Assembly (NCBI GenBank): GCA_014529385.2
Contig: CM043953.1
Span: forward strand, 95,692,842 to 95,756,841
Reading direction: 5' to 3'
Origin: Adiantum capillus-veneris
Lineage: Eukaryota > Streptophyta > Polypodiopsida > Polypodiales > Pteridaceae
Length of the DNA: 64,000 bases
Positions within the stretch are counted from its first letter, which is position 1, and every line of letters begins with the position of its first letter. The translations under genes were made by a program, and so were the position numbers. Of the stretch, positions 1-12,199 are shown one piece after another. The notes under the pieces were generated by a model. That model was given only the letters and a program-made list of their open reading frames with translations, was not told the origin of the DNA and made no database searches.

Positions 1-1066
1 CTTGTCGACTGTGTTGGTAAGCATGTTTTTCTCTTTCAAAGTAGGCTTGCTTTTGCACAGGCTCTTCTTGGTTTGCGGCTAAAGCTTTTCTCTTCATCTC
101 CTCTCTTCGTGCTCTCTTTTCCTCATTATCTGAGCTTTTATTGCTGTGTCTTTCCGGCGAACTTTCAACCGACTCTTCATCAGATTGGTAAGAGCTCTTG
201 ATTGGTCTTGTAGCAAGTTGAGTAGATGGTTGTGTTGCCAGTATCCAAGTGTTTTGGTCTGGGGCAGGTGATAGGTTGTCGGCCATGCCGATGGCATGGT
301 ATACAATCCTTGTCAATACCTTTGGTGCACCCAGGTAAGTGATCTTTCCTTCTTTCTTTGTTCCCTTCAGAGTGGTCAAGACGTATTGTGCGTGGTCCAC
401 TGGTTGCCTGGTTGTTGACTTGAAGACTTGCGTGAAAGTGGTGGCAACATCATGATTTAGCATGGTATACCTTGGTGGCCTTTTAGCCAGGAAGTGGAAA
501 TGCTGGTGGTATAACTTGCCTAGCTCTTCCACTTGCTTGTGAATTAGATCTACAAAGGTGGCTGCGGCGGTTTCTTTGGTGAAAGTACCTGCCGTTTTCT
601 TGTCCCTTGCCCTTACCGTCATTCCTTCTGTGGGCAGTCTGAGTGCTTCTGCCACTATTTCCTTGGTTATTACCACTTCGACTTTATTCCCCTGCGAGTC
701 AAAAATCTCGGCAGTTCCATCTTCTTTAATCGTGGATAAAAGCTCGTAAGCTTTTTGGAAATCCACACCGCACGGCTCCTGTTCATAGAATTCTCTGAGT
801 CCTAGCCTGCGGTTGGCTTCTTTGGTCTCAAGCTTCCTGGCAACATCATATACTTCTTTCGGCAGGAGTTGCAACTCTACCTGCTATCCCTCCTCACTCT
901 TGAATCTATCGGTGAACACTGTGGTGTGATGCTCTTCTAGCTGTTCTTTTGAAAGATATGTTGCCTTGGAAGCTTTGACTGAATTTGGATCCAATTGGTA
1001 TGCGGGAAGCTCCTGTAACTTTTCTTTCTGGTTGAGCTTCTTCTTGGCCCTCTTTGCTACTTGCAT
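1..1066 (-). CDS. Long unassigned ORF (probably retroelement), one internal TAG, runs off the window
   Basis: Reading leftwards from the ATG at 1066 there are 60 codons, a TAG at 884-886, then about 294 codons with no stop to the window edge, all in one frame. An in-frame TAA at 1076-1078 makes this the first usable Met. The first part is Lys/Gln-rich. The middle contains EALRLPTEGMTVRARDK and a block around HQHFHFLAKRPPRYTM (roughly residues 135-180), and the tail is charged and Ser/Glu-rich. I recognise no catalytic motif. A gag-like or accessory ORF of a retroelement is the best guess, from context and composition only. The single stop in an otherwise clean frame means recent decay, a sequencing error, or stop readthrough (TAG is followed by CAG). 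Function unknown. Confidence 0.5.
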
Positions 1067-1199
1067 GGCTCCTATTTAGTGAATAGAGTGTCAAAGTTAG
1101 CAGATTTGTCAATTTTTTCTCTAAAATGTCCTTTAGTCTGAAATGCTAACAATTTTGGTCCAATTTTCTTCAAATCAATTTTTGAACAAGCATAGATGC

Positions 1200-2000
1200 A
1201 TAAAAACATGAAAGGAACAAAATTGTAGAGTCTATTTTTTTTTTTTTGCAACCAAAGTAAATAATCATGATTATTTACAACTGAGTATTTTTTTCAACAT
1301 TTTGTAAACTTGGCATCACAGGATTGAAGTATATACCAAATACATACTCTGAGTGAAATATGAGCTCATTTGGATGCATAGGGTGAAAATGGTATCAGAT
1401 TTTGGCTTTAAGTCTCTGAAACAGTAGATATAGTGGAAATTTGAGATTTTGAGCTCCAAATTGGTTCAAACTTGGCTAGTGGGCTTAACACATTATGTAC
1501 TTTGGATGTATGATGGCAAAATATCAAAATTCACTCATTTTGGCTAGAAAGTAAATAATCGTGATTATTAACTTTTCTACCAAAATCAACATTTTTTGGC
1601 ACAAATTGGTTCTAGGCATTGTATAGACGCTGTGTATGAGATATGAAGTGATTTGGATCAAGAGATGTTGTCCATAACCCAAAAATTGGCTTGTAAAAAC
1701 TTCTTTGTGGTTTCTGGCAATTTTCCAAGTTATAGATGCTCATTTTGGCTCATACTTGATTTTTGGCATGTAATAGGTGTGTACACATGATAGGTGAGGT
1801 GATGATACAATTTCCAAGCAAAAATAGTGCAAAAGTAAATAATCGTGATTATTTACAGTAGTCACAATTTTTTTGTAAAACTTACAAATTTTGACCTAAA
1901 CACATTCTATACACCTAAAACAAGTCCTAAATTTAATTTGGTCATGTGCCGGCGTCACTTTGTGCTTTGTCAACTCTGAAATCACCGATTTTTGTGACTA
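1200..2000 (+). repeat. Copy A of a ~290 bp degenerate tandem repeat carrying 22-bp palindromes
   Basis: Three 22-base (near-)palindromes lie at 1257-1278, 1551-1572 and 1835-1856, spaced 294 and 284 bp. Each is the half-site GTAAATAATC, a two-base centre (or slight variant), and the mirror half. The sequence between them repeats loosely: TTTTTCAAC-like after the palindrome, then a GATTTGGATCA-like word about 100 bases later, then Gly/Thr-rich AACTTGGCT-type words. The same unit in the same orientation forms the array at 12.2-13.7 kb. No coding potential seen. Confidence 0.75.
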
Positions 2001-2212
2001 CACTGCTTGTTGAGTTGGTCAGTCAATTTTGAGGCTTTGGACTTGTTTGCATGAAACTCATCCAATTTTGGCTCATTTGGAGTCAGTTTGAACCCGTATG
2101 TTGAATTTGACGCTTTGTAGCCTTCGAGCCGTTTTCTGCTTTTCGAGGGCTTTGCTTGATTGATTTCACTAAATCAATCATATACATTGTATATGAACCT
2201 CGTAGACAAGCT

Positions 2213-2404
2213 GTCTGTGGAGTTAAATCGGAATTCTGACATTTGCCAAATACCTAGCTTTTCTACTGGGGACCCCCTCGACCCCTGCAGAATGGTCAAT
2301 TCTATTATGTCTGTGGAGTTAAATCGGAATCTGGCATTTGCCAAAAACCTAGCTTTTCTACTGGGGACCCCCTCAACCCCTGCCAAATGGTCAATTGATA
2401 ATAT
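2213..2404. repeat. Two-copy tandem duplication, 96-bp period
   Basis: The stretch starting CTGTGGAGTTAAATCGG at 2215 recurs at 2311, with a shared GGGGACCCCCTC core in each copy. The copies differ at a few positions. Short ORFs over it on both strands are by-products of the repeat. Confidence 0.8.
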
Positions 2405-3349
2405 AGAAAGATTCTATTATGTTAGGGCATGCTATAGTTCAAATCCCATTTGATTTGGTCGAGCTGACAGGCTGCTATGGTCAGTTTTTGGTCGTAGGTC
2501 TTCGTGCACTGCTCGATTTCTAGGGTTTTTTTAAAGGGGTTTAGACTAGCTACCGGCCGCACAAAATGGATCGTTGATGAGTAAAGAAATTATACCTCAT
2601 GTCTCGTGTGAGACGGCACTGAAAACAAGCAACTGTAGACTCCGGAAAGGACGCGCGAAAGAGGTCGAAAAGCTCTCTCTACAAAGGCCACAAGTGGAAA
2701 TGAGGTGGTTTTAGTCTACCTTGGATATCTGTACCCTGACTTCCCGAATTAATTTTCCCCAGATTCCCGCGTTAGTCCTACTAGGCCGTGAAATCTATGT
2801 TGACTCAAAAATTTCCTTGATCGGATTCTGTAGCTCATTCTGCAAGAATTTTGCAAAAGTAGGCTTGACCGCTTAATTTAGGCTTCCCGCTTCCATCTTT
2901 TGATTTCATTGAAATTTTTTGTGCTTGTCTGCCTTGTCTTTTTGATCACCATCGTTTCTTCCGTTTTTCCATATGAGCTTCCTTGCTATTTATTATTAAT
3001 TTTTGGCATGTTTATTAAAAAAATCAAAGAAAATAACGAAATGCTCTAAAAAAGTAAAGTAAAAATCCAATAATTAAGAAAATCCATTGAAGAACAGAGC
3101 TTTATTGTTTTTTGTTGAATTTTTCTATTTTGAAGTCTCATTATGAATAAAAACGATAAAAAATACCCAAAAAGGACTATTTTTGATGATTTTTTGATAG
3201 TATATACACTATTTACACTCATCGGGAAGTTATTACCAATGAATTTTTCCTTGATGATGAATTATAAAGGGCATTATTAGATAATTTTGCAAAATTCACA
3301 TGTTAACATTGAACTTTTTCCTCCCTCTTCAAACATTGCTCTTAATTAC
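2405..3349. other. AT-rich stretch without recognisable gene
   Basis: Low-complexity AT-rich DNA, densest at 2990-3330. No conserved protein signal on either strand. It could be the 3' non-coding region or LTR of the minus-strand element ending at 3.35-4.8 kb, but I could not match it to the T1 LTR at 11.5-12.0 kb. Confidence 0.4.
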
Positions 3350-3952
3350 TTAGTAGCCTTCCACCCCTTCTAAATGGCGTATTCCGAGACGACTGCGTGC
3401 ATGGGTTGAACAATCGTGTCTATGCATAGCCGTGGTTGGCTCTACTATGCTTTGAAGATCAATGCAATTCAAACCACTATGCTGTGCAAGAGCGGGGTCT
3501 TGAGTAATTAACTCAAGGGTTTCTAATGTCGAGGTTTGATGCTGATGTCTTCCAAAGAGAAAATATTGTAGCTTGTGTGCTCTCTGTTTGATTCTACCAT
3601 CAGGATGCTTCAACACGCAGATTGCTTGGGGTGTTGGTAGCACTTTTGACTATTTTCGAGCTTTTTCTCGCCATTGGTAGTTTGGTATGCTTGCTGCTGT
3701 ATGGTGTGGTGAAGTCTTTTGAGACTTAACTCACCATGGCTTGATTGGTTTTACGGTTTGTGAAGAAGATAAGTGCTGCTTTTTCTTCCAAATCAATTTC
3801 ATGTTAGGTTCCTTGTTTGGAGATGCTCGTCTTTGTATTTTAACCCTTGGAACCTTCTTTTGTTTTATCGGTGAAGTTTTAGGCACCCAGATTTGAATCG
3901 GTTTATCCTTAAGCTGTGCTTTTGGTATCCAAATTTGCCTAACTCCTTGCAT
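3350..3952 (-). pseudogene. Coding debris downstream of the retropepsin-like ORF
   Basis: Two minus-strand ORFs, 3731-3952 (73 codons) and 3350-3643 (97 codons), follow the protease-like ORF. The first holds a repeated tryptophan motif (QIWIPK then QIWVPK, about 20 residues apart) in a very Lys-rich protein. Such W-x-P-K runs are seen in some plant retroelement polyproteins. The second contains GRHQHQTSTLETLEL and is unassigned. They are probably pieces of one former reading frame broken by shifts; this is inference from spacing and strand. Confidence 0.3.
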
Positions 3953-4030
3953 GCTACTTGTAGCATTTACTCATCAAGGGGATAGAGAAGAGTGATTACT
4001 TTGTGGTTTGGTCTGCTGATTGCTTCCTTT

Positions 4031-4417
4031 TCATTCCTCCTTGCTTGGTGCAATTGAAACAATGAGTTGCCCACCTTTAGGTGATAGCTTTAGCTGATTT
4101 GTATCCCAATCTGGTATTGCTTTGTATGTCCGCATCAAGGGAATTCCAAGAATAATGGTCTCATTCATGTGTTCATTTGTTAAGCATACAAACTGATGAG
4201 GACATGAACATCCATGTACTATCACGTTCAAGTTGACTACTCCCAATGTTGGGGTTGGGTTCTTGTTGCATTCTTTGATTGTCGCTATTCCTGCTGTCAA
4301 TGCTTGGCTTGTTGCCTTCTTGTACATGGAATAACTGACTGCATTTACTCTAGCTCCTGTGTCGACCAAAGCATTGGTGCTATGATTGTTGAACTGTACT
4401 TTGATGCGCAGGTCCAT
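4031..4417 (-). CDS. Retropepsin-like aspartic protease ORF lying downstream of integrase
   Basis: 128 codons from an ATG at 4417. ALVDTGARVNAVS places the catalytic Asp-Thr-Gly at residues 19-21, followed by a hydrophobic stretch and ETIILGIPLM near residues 86-95, which matches the second conserved ILG element of retropepsins. The length fits a single protease domain. The start is 54 bases after the stop of the integrase C-terminal ORF on the same strand, so both could share one transcript. In Ty3/gypsy elements protease normally precedes RT, and T1 already has a different protease at 17.49 kb, so this position is unusual. It may be an extra ORF of T1 or a fragment of another element. Confidence 0.65.
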   Translation of the reverse strand: MDLRIKVQFNNHSTNALVDTGARVNAVSYSMYKKATSQALTAGIATIKECNKNPTPTLGVVNLNVIVHGCSCPHQFVCLTNEHMNETIILGIPLMRTYKAIPDWDTNQLKLSPKGGQLIVSIAPSKEE

Positions 4418-4471
4418 TCCGTCTAACTAGTCATCATCTGTTGAAATTGAATCTTTACGTAATTTCCATTG

Positions 4472-4816
4472 TCAGTCATCTATTTCCAGAGTGTTGATGG
4501 GAATCGATATCTGTTGATTCCTGATAGCAACTTTTCGTTTAAGTACTCGAAGCCGAGTTTCCTCTTGGGCTTCATCAATAACCTGTTGTCGTTTAATATT
4601 TCTTTTCTTGGCTGCATGCATTCTTTCTAGCAATTCATTGGTTAGCGGCAAATTGTATTTCTTTAAAAGACATCCACTAATCCAATTAGCCATTGGTTTA
4701 CCATCTAGGGTGGACAATTTTACGGCTCCACTTGGAGATACATCTTCAATGATAAACGGTTCGTTTCCCTTTTTCTTAAACTTGGGAATGCATTGCTTAA
4801 GGGAATAGACCCCCAA
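4472..4816 (-). pseudogene. pol: Integrase C-terminal region of Ty3/gypsy element T1 (detached part)
   Basis: The frame carries EPFIIEDVSPSGAVKL, then STLDGKPMANWISG, then a Lys-rich tail with LLERMHAAKKRN, ending at a TGA after LEIDD. This is the integrase C-terminal (DNA-binding) segment typical of Tat-like plant elements: a GPYVI-like strand, SGAVKL, LDG and the ANWISG word. The upstream integrase core is absent on this strand; before 4817 the sequence changes to element X. The matching 5' part, ending in KGDLL, lies on the plus strand at 21,517. Read across, the two ends meet in phase with no missing residues relative to the family pattern. Confidence 0.75.
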
Positions 4817-6484
<1,668 letters not shown>

Positions 6485-6497
6485 GCTGTGATACCAA
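6485..6497 (-). other. Primer-binding site of element X
   Basis: TTGGTATCACAGC on the minus strand, directly abutting the LTR end at 6498. It closely resembles the TGGTATCAGAGC site complementary to plant initiator-Met tRNA. This orients the LTR and element. Confidence 0.75.
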
Positions 6498-6653
6498 TCT
6501 AAGACCTAGGAGACTGTGATACCGGATCCACCACCCTATGTATAGATCTGCTCTTAGCCCTAGCCATCATATGGATCCCCAGTCCACACTGGTCCAGTCT
6601 GAGCCCCTGGCTCAGGTCCTTGACCCCCTACGCTTAGGATCCTTGTCCTAACA
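6498..6653 (-). mobile_element. 5' LTR of element X (156 bp)
   Basis: Starts TGTTAGGAC and ends GGTCTTAGA on the minus strand. The same sequence in the opposite orientation is at about 24,537-24,699, so these are the two LTRs of one element, now inverted relative to each other. The 5 bases outside this LTR (TGCTA on the minus strand, 6654-6658) recur outside the other LTR at 24700-24704. Confidence 0.8.
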
Positions 6654-7102
6654 TAGCACTTAGTACCTTTGCTCCAAATCTCACCACATACCTATGTCCT
6701 TCTTCGTCATCTTTCCCTATTGACCATCCAATTCATGTAGGATTGGTGTCTACTGTCACAATTACTGATCTTTGACACTCATTGTCTATCTTTCTCAAAG
6801 TTGGTGCTAGACTAGAGCAACTCCTTTAGCTTTTTCATGGCTTTTACATGTGCTTCTGTCCATTTAATTTTTTGATTCTTTCTAAGCAATTGATAAAGAG
6901 GATCAGCTACATGTGCATAATGTGGAATCCAAATAGCATAAAAGACACATGCTCCTAGAAACCTTCTAACCTCCATGATGCTAGTGCATGTTTCTTTCAT
7001 TCTTTGGATGGAATCTACCTTTGTTTGACAAGGTTTCCTACCATATGGCCCGCTGTCGTGCAGCTCTACTCCCATTCCAAGAAAGATACTAGAAAAGTTC
7101 AT
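6654..7102 (-). pseudogene. pol: Gypsy element G1 pol, RT connection to RNase H start (left half)
   Basis: From 7102 the frame reads GPYGRKPCQTKVDSIQRM, then EVRRFLGACVFYAIWIPHYAHVADPLYQLL (given here in pieces: RRFLGACVFY, IWIPHYAHVADPLYQLL) and WTEAHVKAMKKLKELL. This is the RT thumb/connection of Ty3/gypsy pol. After a stop at 6812 and a shift it continues into RNase H: VTVDTNP, then KDDEEGHRYVVRFGAKVLS. It halts at 6654 against the X LTR. The RNase H continuation (ASQRNYPQIKREL) is on the plus strand from 24700. The upstream RT core is missing beyond about 7050. Confidence 0.8.
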
Positions 7103-8200
7103 GTCAAGCTTGTTTGAAGCTTACATGATTAATGAACAATGTTCAAAGCCTGGTAACAGGCCAAATTTAATGTTGAATTATGTCAAATGCGGTTTAAAAG
7201 GCCAACTGATGCCTTGGTGATGCTAAAAAGAGAGTATGCTTAAAGTGAGCACAGATGGGAGTTTATAATTTAGAACTGTAGTGCTTGAAGTGCTCTACCA
7301 GCCTATCTCTACGGCTCGTCGATTGGAGCTACGGTGCAAAAGTTATGGCAGGTTGAAGTTTAAGTTGATGCAGATCCGTACCGGATTGGGCAACTACAGC
7401 TGACGGGACAGAGATGAAATGAATGCATGGGCAAGTTATGGCAATTTCAAATAGACGAGTGTTATTAGCCAGGAGGGATCTGTCCCGGGGGGTTCACTCT
7501 ATATACAAAACGGGACGCCACCTGCGAGCAGAAAACTTTGATAAACCCTCTATATACGACTCATATTAGGAAATATGACCCCCCTTTCTATGCTTATACG
7601 ACAATCAATGAAGAAAACTATCATACCCCTATCTTATATATAAAATTTAGGTTTCACATTATCTAACTAAGTAAAACTAGTCAAAGAGTGTGTAGCATAG
7701 TGACTAACAACGTACTAAGGAACCACTTGTGTTGATAACTACATGTACCCTCAATGTGTCTTAGTTTGACTTTCAAACTATGTGCCGATCAACCTGCACT
7801 CTACCTACTCGTCCCCCAATTCTGACCCATCCAAAGCTGGTGTAAATCAACCCTTGACCTGCTCCAAATCAACCCTTATCTATGACTGTCTTGATGCAAA
7901 ATTTGATGTGTGACCTGATAAAAAACTTCCCCAAAATTCATCTAAATTCTAATGCACACCTGCGACCAATCGTTACAAGTCATCAACCCGGGTTAGTCCT
8001 CCCCCCCCATAAATATGATACCCCCCTCCCTTATTTTAAATCTTGGGAGATAAATTATTGGGGGCCTGCCCCTAACTTATACGCTTATGTAACTTGTAAG
8101 AAATCCCCCCTCCCTTGCACTTACGTGGTGCGGTAAGTTCTCCATGGTGAATCCCCCGGGGGATCTGTGCGGTGCTCGTACGTAAGCACATAAGGTTATG
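7103..8200. other. No gene recognised
   Basis: Mixed-composition DNA with several C-runs (7990-8110). No conserved protein or RNA signal on either strand. The 84-codon ORF at 7882-8136 has no recognisable content. Confidence 0.4.
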
Positions 8201-8214
8201 AAGAGATTCATATC

Positions 8215-8494
8215 TAGAATGTCGTCTCTTGGAATGCAATGATCGCGGGATACACCCAATAGAGGCAGGGTGAGGAAACTGGCTATTTTGAGCAGATGCA
8301 AAGAGAGGAAAACTCTCCAAATCCAATCACCTATACTTGCATCTTGAAGGCTGTGGTGGCATTCAACACACAAGGTGGGAGCAAAATTCACGGTGATATT
8401 GCTAGTCAAGGGATGTTGGAAAATGATGTCATGCAAGGAATTGCCTTGGCTGATATGTATGCCAAATGTGATGCCCTTACAAAGCTTAAAGAGG
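8215..8494 (+). pseudogene. PPR protein relic (PLS-type repeats)
   Basis: The frame reads NVVSWNAMIAGYTQ, a stop, then FEQMQREENSPNPITYTC (pieces of a 35-residue PPR motif), ILKAVVAF, GSKIHGDIASQGMLENDV, ALADMYAKCDALTKLKEA. These are consecutive L/S/P motifs of a plant organellar RNA-editing type PPR protein, about 90 residues out of a usual 500-900. There is an in-frame stop, a damaged motif near GYFEQ, and no start or C-terminal E/DYW domain nearby. It is a fragment. The wording is closest to what I remember from ferns and lycophytes. The 244-codon ORF on the opposite strand is its shadow. Confidence 0.8.
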
Positions 8495-8566
8495 CCAATA
8501 CAATTAATAAAAGGGCATCCAATACAATGAATAAAAAGCCGCCCAATACAATTAATAAAAGGGCAC
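8495..8566 (+). repeat. 24-bp minisatellite, three copies, in frame with the PPR relic
   Basis: CCAATACAATTAATAAAAGG-type units start at 8495, 8519 and 8543. The period of 24 keeps the reading frame, so the relic ends in an eight-residue repeat (NTINKRAS-like) before a stop at 8575. Confidence 0.9.
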
Positions 8567-8599
8567 CCGCCCAATAAGGGCCCAAAAGAGCTAAAGTAA

Positions 8600-9086
8600 G
8601 GGAAATCTTTGGTGTGAACAAAAGGGGGTAAGGAAAGCATGGCGAAGCAAACAACGAACGGGGACGCAGGGAAGGAGAAATAGGTTCGTGCAGGCTGCAT
8701 GGTAGCTCGGACGAGTTCATGCCTGTGGAGAAAAATGATCATCACACCATGACTACCTGGTTCGGTACCGCCCTTGCATAATTTCATGCAGTTCAATGGC
8801 CGGGCTGCCACATCAGTGATGTCACATCAATCACGACACCGTGACTACGTGGTGGGGCAAGATTTTTGAAGAAGGCTATTAATAGGAGGAAGGGAGGGAG
8901 TTAAGAAAGGAAGTTGTTTAGGCTATTGGGAAGCAAAGTGTTCGAGGAAGCCGGAGGCAGCACCTGACGAGCAGGGAAGTTTAGGGCAAGCAGAGGAAGT
9001 TGAGAACGTGAGAGAGGGAAGTGTGACAGCGCTCGGAAGGGAGACAAAGCTTCCTTCTTCTCTTGTCCTCAGCTACCAAAGCAAGA

Positions 9087-9121
<35 letters not shown>

Positions 9122-9139
9122 GGGCTTGAGAACCGAAGT

Positions 9140-9210
<71 letters not shown>

Positions 9211-9734
9211 CTTCGCGAGGAAGGAACGGCCTTTCTCTCGTTCTCGAACAAGCAAGGCGCTTCAAAGCAAAGGAAGACAGGGAATTCAATCTCTCTTTCT
9301 CTCGTACTTGAGCAAGCAAAGCTCTCGGAGGAAGGAGGGGAAGTTTCATAAAAGACACAAGGGAGCTCGAAGGCAAGAAGGGAGCCAAACTCAGTAAGAA
9401 ATAAAAGAAGGGAGTTGACGATGATAACTCAAGACATAAAGCTGAAGAAAATCGATTCAGGAAAACCGACACAAAAGGATTTTTGTTCATTAGCAATAGC
9501 TTAGGTTTAGTTAATCTTTTTGATGAATTACGGAGCCGTTAACGGCTCGAGGTAAACTGCGAAGGGAGCTTAAACTCCTAAACCATCATTTGCATTAACT
9601 AATGGTGTTGTTAACGGCATTGCTTCATAATTGTGCGTCAATTTCGTTGATATAACCAGTTTCCAAGCAATTTTTGTGTGTCGGTAGCATTACCAAGTAA
9701 CTAATAACTACTGTATTGTGCGGAGCGGCAATTC
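8600..9734. other. Purine-rich stretch with CT microsatellites, no gene recognised
   Basis: Purine-rich plus strand from 8850 to 9420, containing (CT)n at 9090-9119 and 9143-9209. ORFs here on both strands are mostly Ser-Leu or Arg-Glu repeats. An inverted GCCGTTAACGGC lies at 9532-9543. It may be the leader of the gag-bearing element that follows. Confidence 0.4.
9090..9209. repeat. Two (CT)n tracts
   Basis: Pure CT at 9090-9119 and 9143-9209, separated by 23 bases of unique sequence. Confidence 0.95.
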
Positions 9735-11070
9735 ATGGCTCTCAATTTTCCCACAGCCAGTAACTCGATGCTGACCTCCTGGCTCAAGTTTCGAACACAT
9801 ATCCCCCGACACCTGGTGAACCCGACACAAAACCCGAGCGGGGGTGGGAAGATAGTTGAAGCCTATGTCTACACCGCAATAGGTAGCCATGCAACAAATG
9901 ATGCAGCAGTTTGCAGCGTAGATGCAGCAGCAACAGGCTGCCCAACAACAACATAATCTGCAAGTGTGGATTTGTAAAGCTTGGAAAGTGTTACAGAGAA
10001 GTTGCAGCGGTTTGAAGGCCGAGATATTTCAAAATTTTGCAATTTTTATGAGTAGTCTATGGAAGATAATGGAATTGAAGACCGGGACTCAGTGGAAGGA
10101 TTACATTTGATTGCAGTGCCGGAACTTCGGGCCCGTATTAAAGAAATTCAGGTGCCTCAAGGAACAAACTGGCAGGACTTTAAGAAGGCGCTGCAAGAGG
10201 AATATTTTATGGAAGATTCTTAGAGGGTGACCAGACAAAGGTTTATGGAGTGGGTGCAAAAGAAGGGTAAAAATTTATCTGCACGAGAACTGTTATGAGA
10301 GTTTGAAAAGAAGTTTGATCAGTTGTCATCATAGGAACAACGTTCTTTGAAGGATCGGAAGGTGGAATTTTTTATTCAAGCTGCTAACCCACGAATTCAA
10401 AAGAATTTGGTGCAATTATTGGAGGACCCGACAGGAGAACTGGGGTTGAGATCGGATTGGAAAATAGTCCCAGAAGTGGTGAATATGATTGTTAAATGAC
10501 AGAAGCGAGTTGACAAGCAGATCGTGATCGAGGTAATAGATGATGTTGAAGAAGAAATTAAAGAGAAATGACCCTTGACAGTACCCAAGGTGGAGGGGCT
10601 TGTTCTTGATGATCTGGTTAGATGTATTCAAGAGCTGAATTTAAATTTCAAAACTGTTAAATTTGAAGAGCTAGCTGCAAAGCATCTACTTTTGAACCTA
10701 AGCAGCAGGAACAGCCACCACGTAAAAACTGGGATAATTGATGCATGTGGTGCAATAGCGAAGACCATATGTATGTGAAAAGAGTGTGATGAGTTTGATG
10801 AAGCTCACAAGAAGAATTTGGTTTTCTGGAAAGACAGGAAGATTCATCTCAGGGCAACAGGTGAGATGCTCCGCTTAAACTTTGGCAGGGGCGGTATGAA
10901 GAAGCTAGTGGAAGAAATACAACATAATGTTTCTCTTGTGGAAGCAACTACATATGGGCTGCAGGTTTGTGGTAAGGGAGATGATGAGGGTACATGTGCA
11001 AAGGGCCAGTTGTGGCCATATGCTTTAAAGATAGCAGAAGCAGGGAAGGTAACATATGGAAAGTTACGAT
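9735..11070 (+). pseudogene. gag: Decayed gag of an LTR retroelement, with zinc-knuckle remnant
   Basis: Several shifts and stops. A Gln-rich start (9922-9970) is followed by gag-core-like pieces: WQDFKKALQEEYFMEDS at about 10170, FMEWVQKKGKNLSARELL, FEKKFDQLSS, then FFIQAANPRIQKNLVQLLED near 10370-10430. At about 10735 CMWCNSEDHMYVK matches the first three ligands of a CCHC knuckle; the last Cys is displaced by a one-base shift. It continues VFWKDRKIHLRATGEMLRLN and FGRGGMKKLVEE, a segment that follows the knuckle in some moss and fern gypsy gags as I remember them. Unlike T1 and T2 gag, so a separate element. Confidence 0.65.
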
Positions 11071-11410
11071 AGGTGTTAGCAGTAAACTAACACGAATACC
11101 ATTTTTCGGAGATCTCATTGTAAAACACTTATTATTTTCTCGGATAAACTGTGTAATTAATGAGCCGGGGCTACAAGCTTCCAGATTGTATCAACCTGTC
11201 ATTACCCAGCTTTGGTAGAATTCCCAGATTATTAGTTTTGACCACCAAAAACCTTGGCTAAGGTATAAAAGCCAATTTTTGTAAGTTATTTTCAAGTTTT
11301 GGATAATGAAATACACAGCGTGAGCTAACGATGCTCACTCCTCTCCTTCTTGTGCTTCCTACTCCCTCCCCGATTGTCACATTGCAGTCGCATTTGTTGC
11401 ATTGCAACCG
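11071..11410 (+). mobile_element. LTR-like segment with TATA box and poly(A)-signal-like words
   Basis: Begins GTGTTAGCAGTAAACTAACA. Carries GGTATAAAAGCC at 11261, then GATAATGAAATACACAG, the usual order of TATA and transcript end in plant LTRs. Starts right after the decayed gag. No matching second LTR found, so limits are approximate. Confidence 0.4.
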
Positions 11411-11545
11411 CAGGTAAGAGCTCTGCACATTGACATAAGCAGTACACAGTATTTTGTAGCTTTTGGCATCATCGACCTATGGCCTGATTTCATAATAATT
11501 AAGAATTTACGCTTTCAAATAAAAAACTAAGCATAGGTGGGGGCT

Positions 11546-11965
11546 ATTGGGGCATCATTGCTAAGCATTTAGATGCATTCTGGGTTGAAAACGACTAGGT
11601 AAAAAATCCACTGATGTTAATAATCGTGATTTTAGAATTTGACCTAAAGTGGGGTTTGAGACCATAAGCATGTGTGCTTAGGTCTTATAAACATGTCCTA
11701 GAAGTTTCTTTATGTTTGGATGTCATTTGATGCTGTAACGAATGTGATTTATTTGTCGATAAGCGATTGGCTTTCGGTGATTTCAGTCACTTGAGTGTAG
11801 CTTGAGTTAGATGCGAGTTACTAGTTGTTTTCCGAGAGATTGAAAACCTCTTGTAGCCTCTATGCACTAGTCGAGTCAGCTTCGTCCCATGGATTGACAA
11901 TTTAATCGTGGTTCTCGCTAATACTGCAATAACATAGGATGGTGAGGTTAGACATGTGTCCCACA
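11546..11965 (+). mobile_element. 5' LTR of T1 (approximate start)
   Basis: The end is set by CCCACA at 11965, two bases before an Asp-tRNA-type primer site. The start is set near TTGGGGCATC after a purine run (AGGTGGGGGC). The 3' partner is not visible, so the start is uncertain. A half palindrome (GTTAATAATC) sits at 11616. Confidence 0.45.
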
Positions 11966-11967
11966 TT

Positions 11968-11984
11968 TGGCACCGCTGCCGAGG
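11968..11984 (+). other. Primer-binding site of T1, Asp-tRNA type
   Basis: TGGCACCGCTGCCGAGG closely resembles TGGCGCCGTTGCCGGGG, the primer site of Athila/Tat/Ogre-lineage elements. It supports placing T1 near Tat-like elements. Confidence 0.7.
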
Positions 11985-12199
11985 ATCGAAGAGACCTAAC
12001 TAGGAAAAAACACAAGCGTCTTGTGAAGTTATCCTTTAACTTCCTCTAGGATCACCTAGAGTTCAAAATTTTCTTTTAAAAACCACACAGCCTAAGATTG
12101 TCATCTTTTGCTGTGTAGAGGTAGCTTGGAAGTAATCGTACTTACTGAGTGCTTTTAGGATTGTAGGATTGTAGAAATAGATTAGGATTTTGAGGATGA

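Noticed and set aside
8077-8811. 244-codon minus-strand ORF
   Set aside because: It is the antisense of the PPR relic and minisatellite; its Cys/Ile repeats come from the 24-bp repeat.
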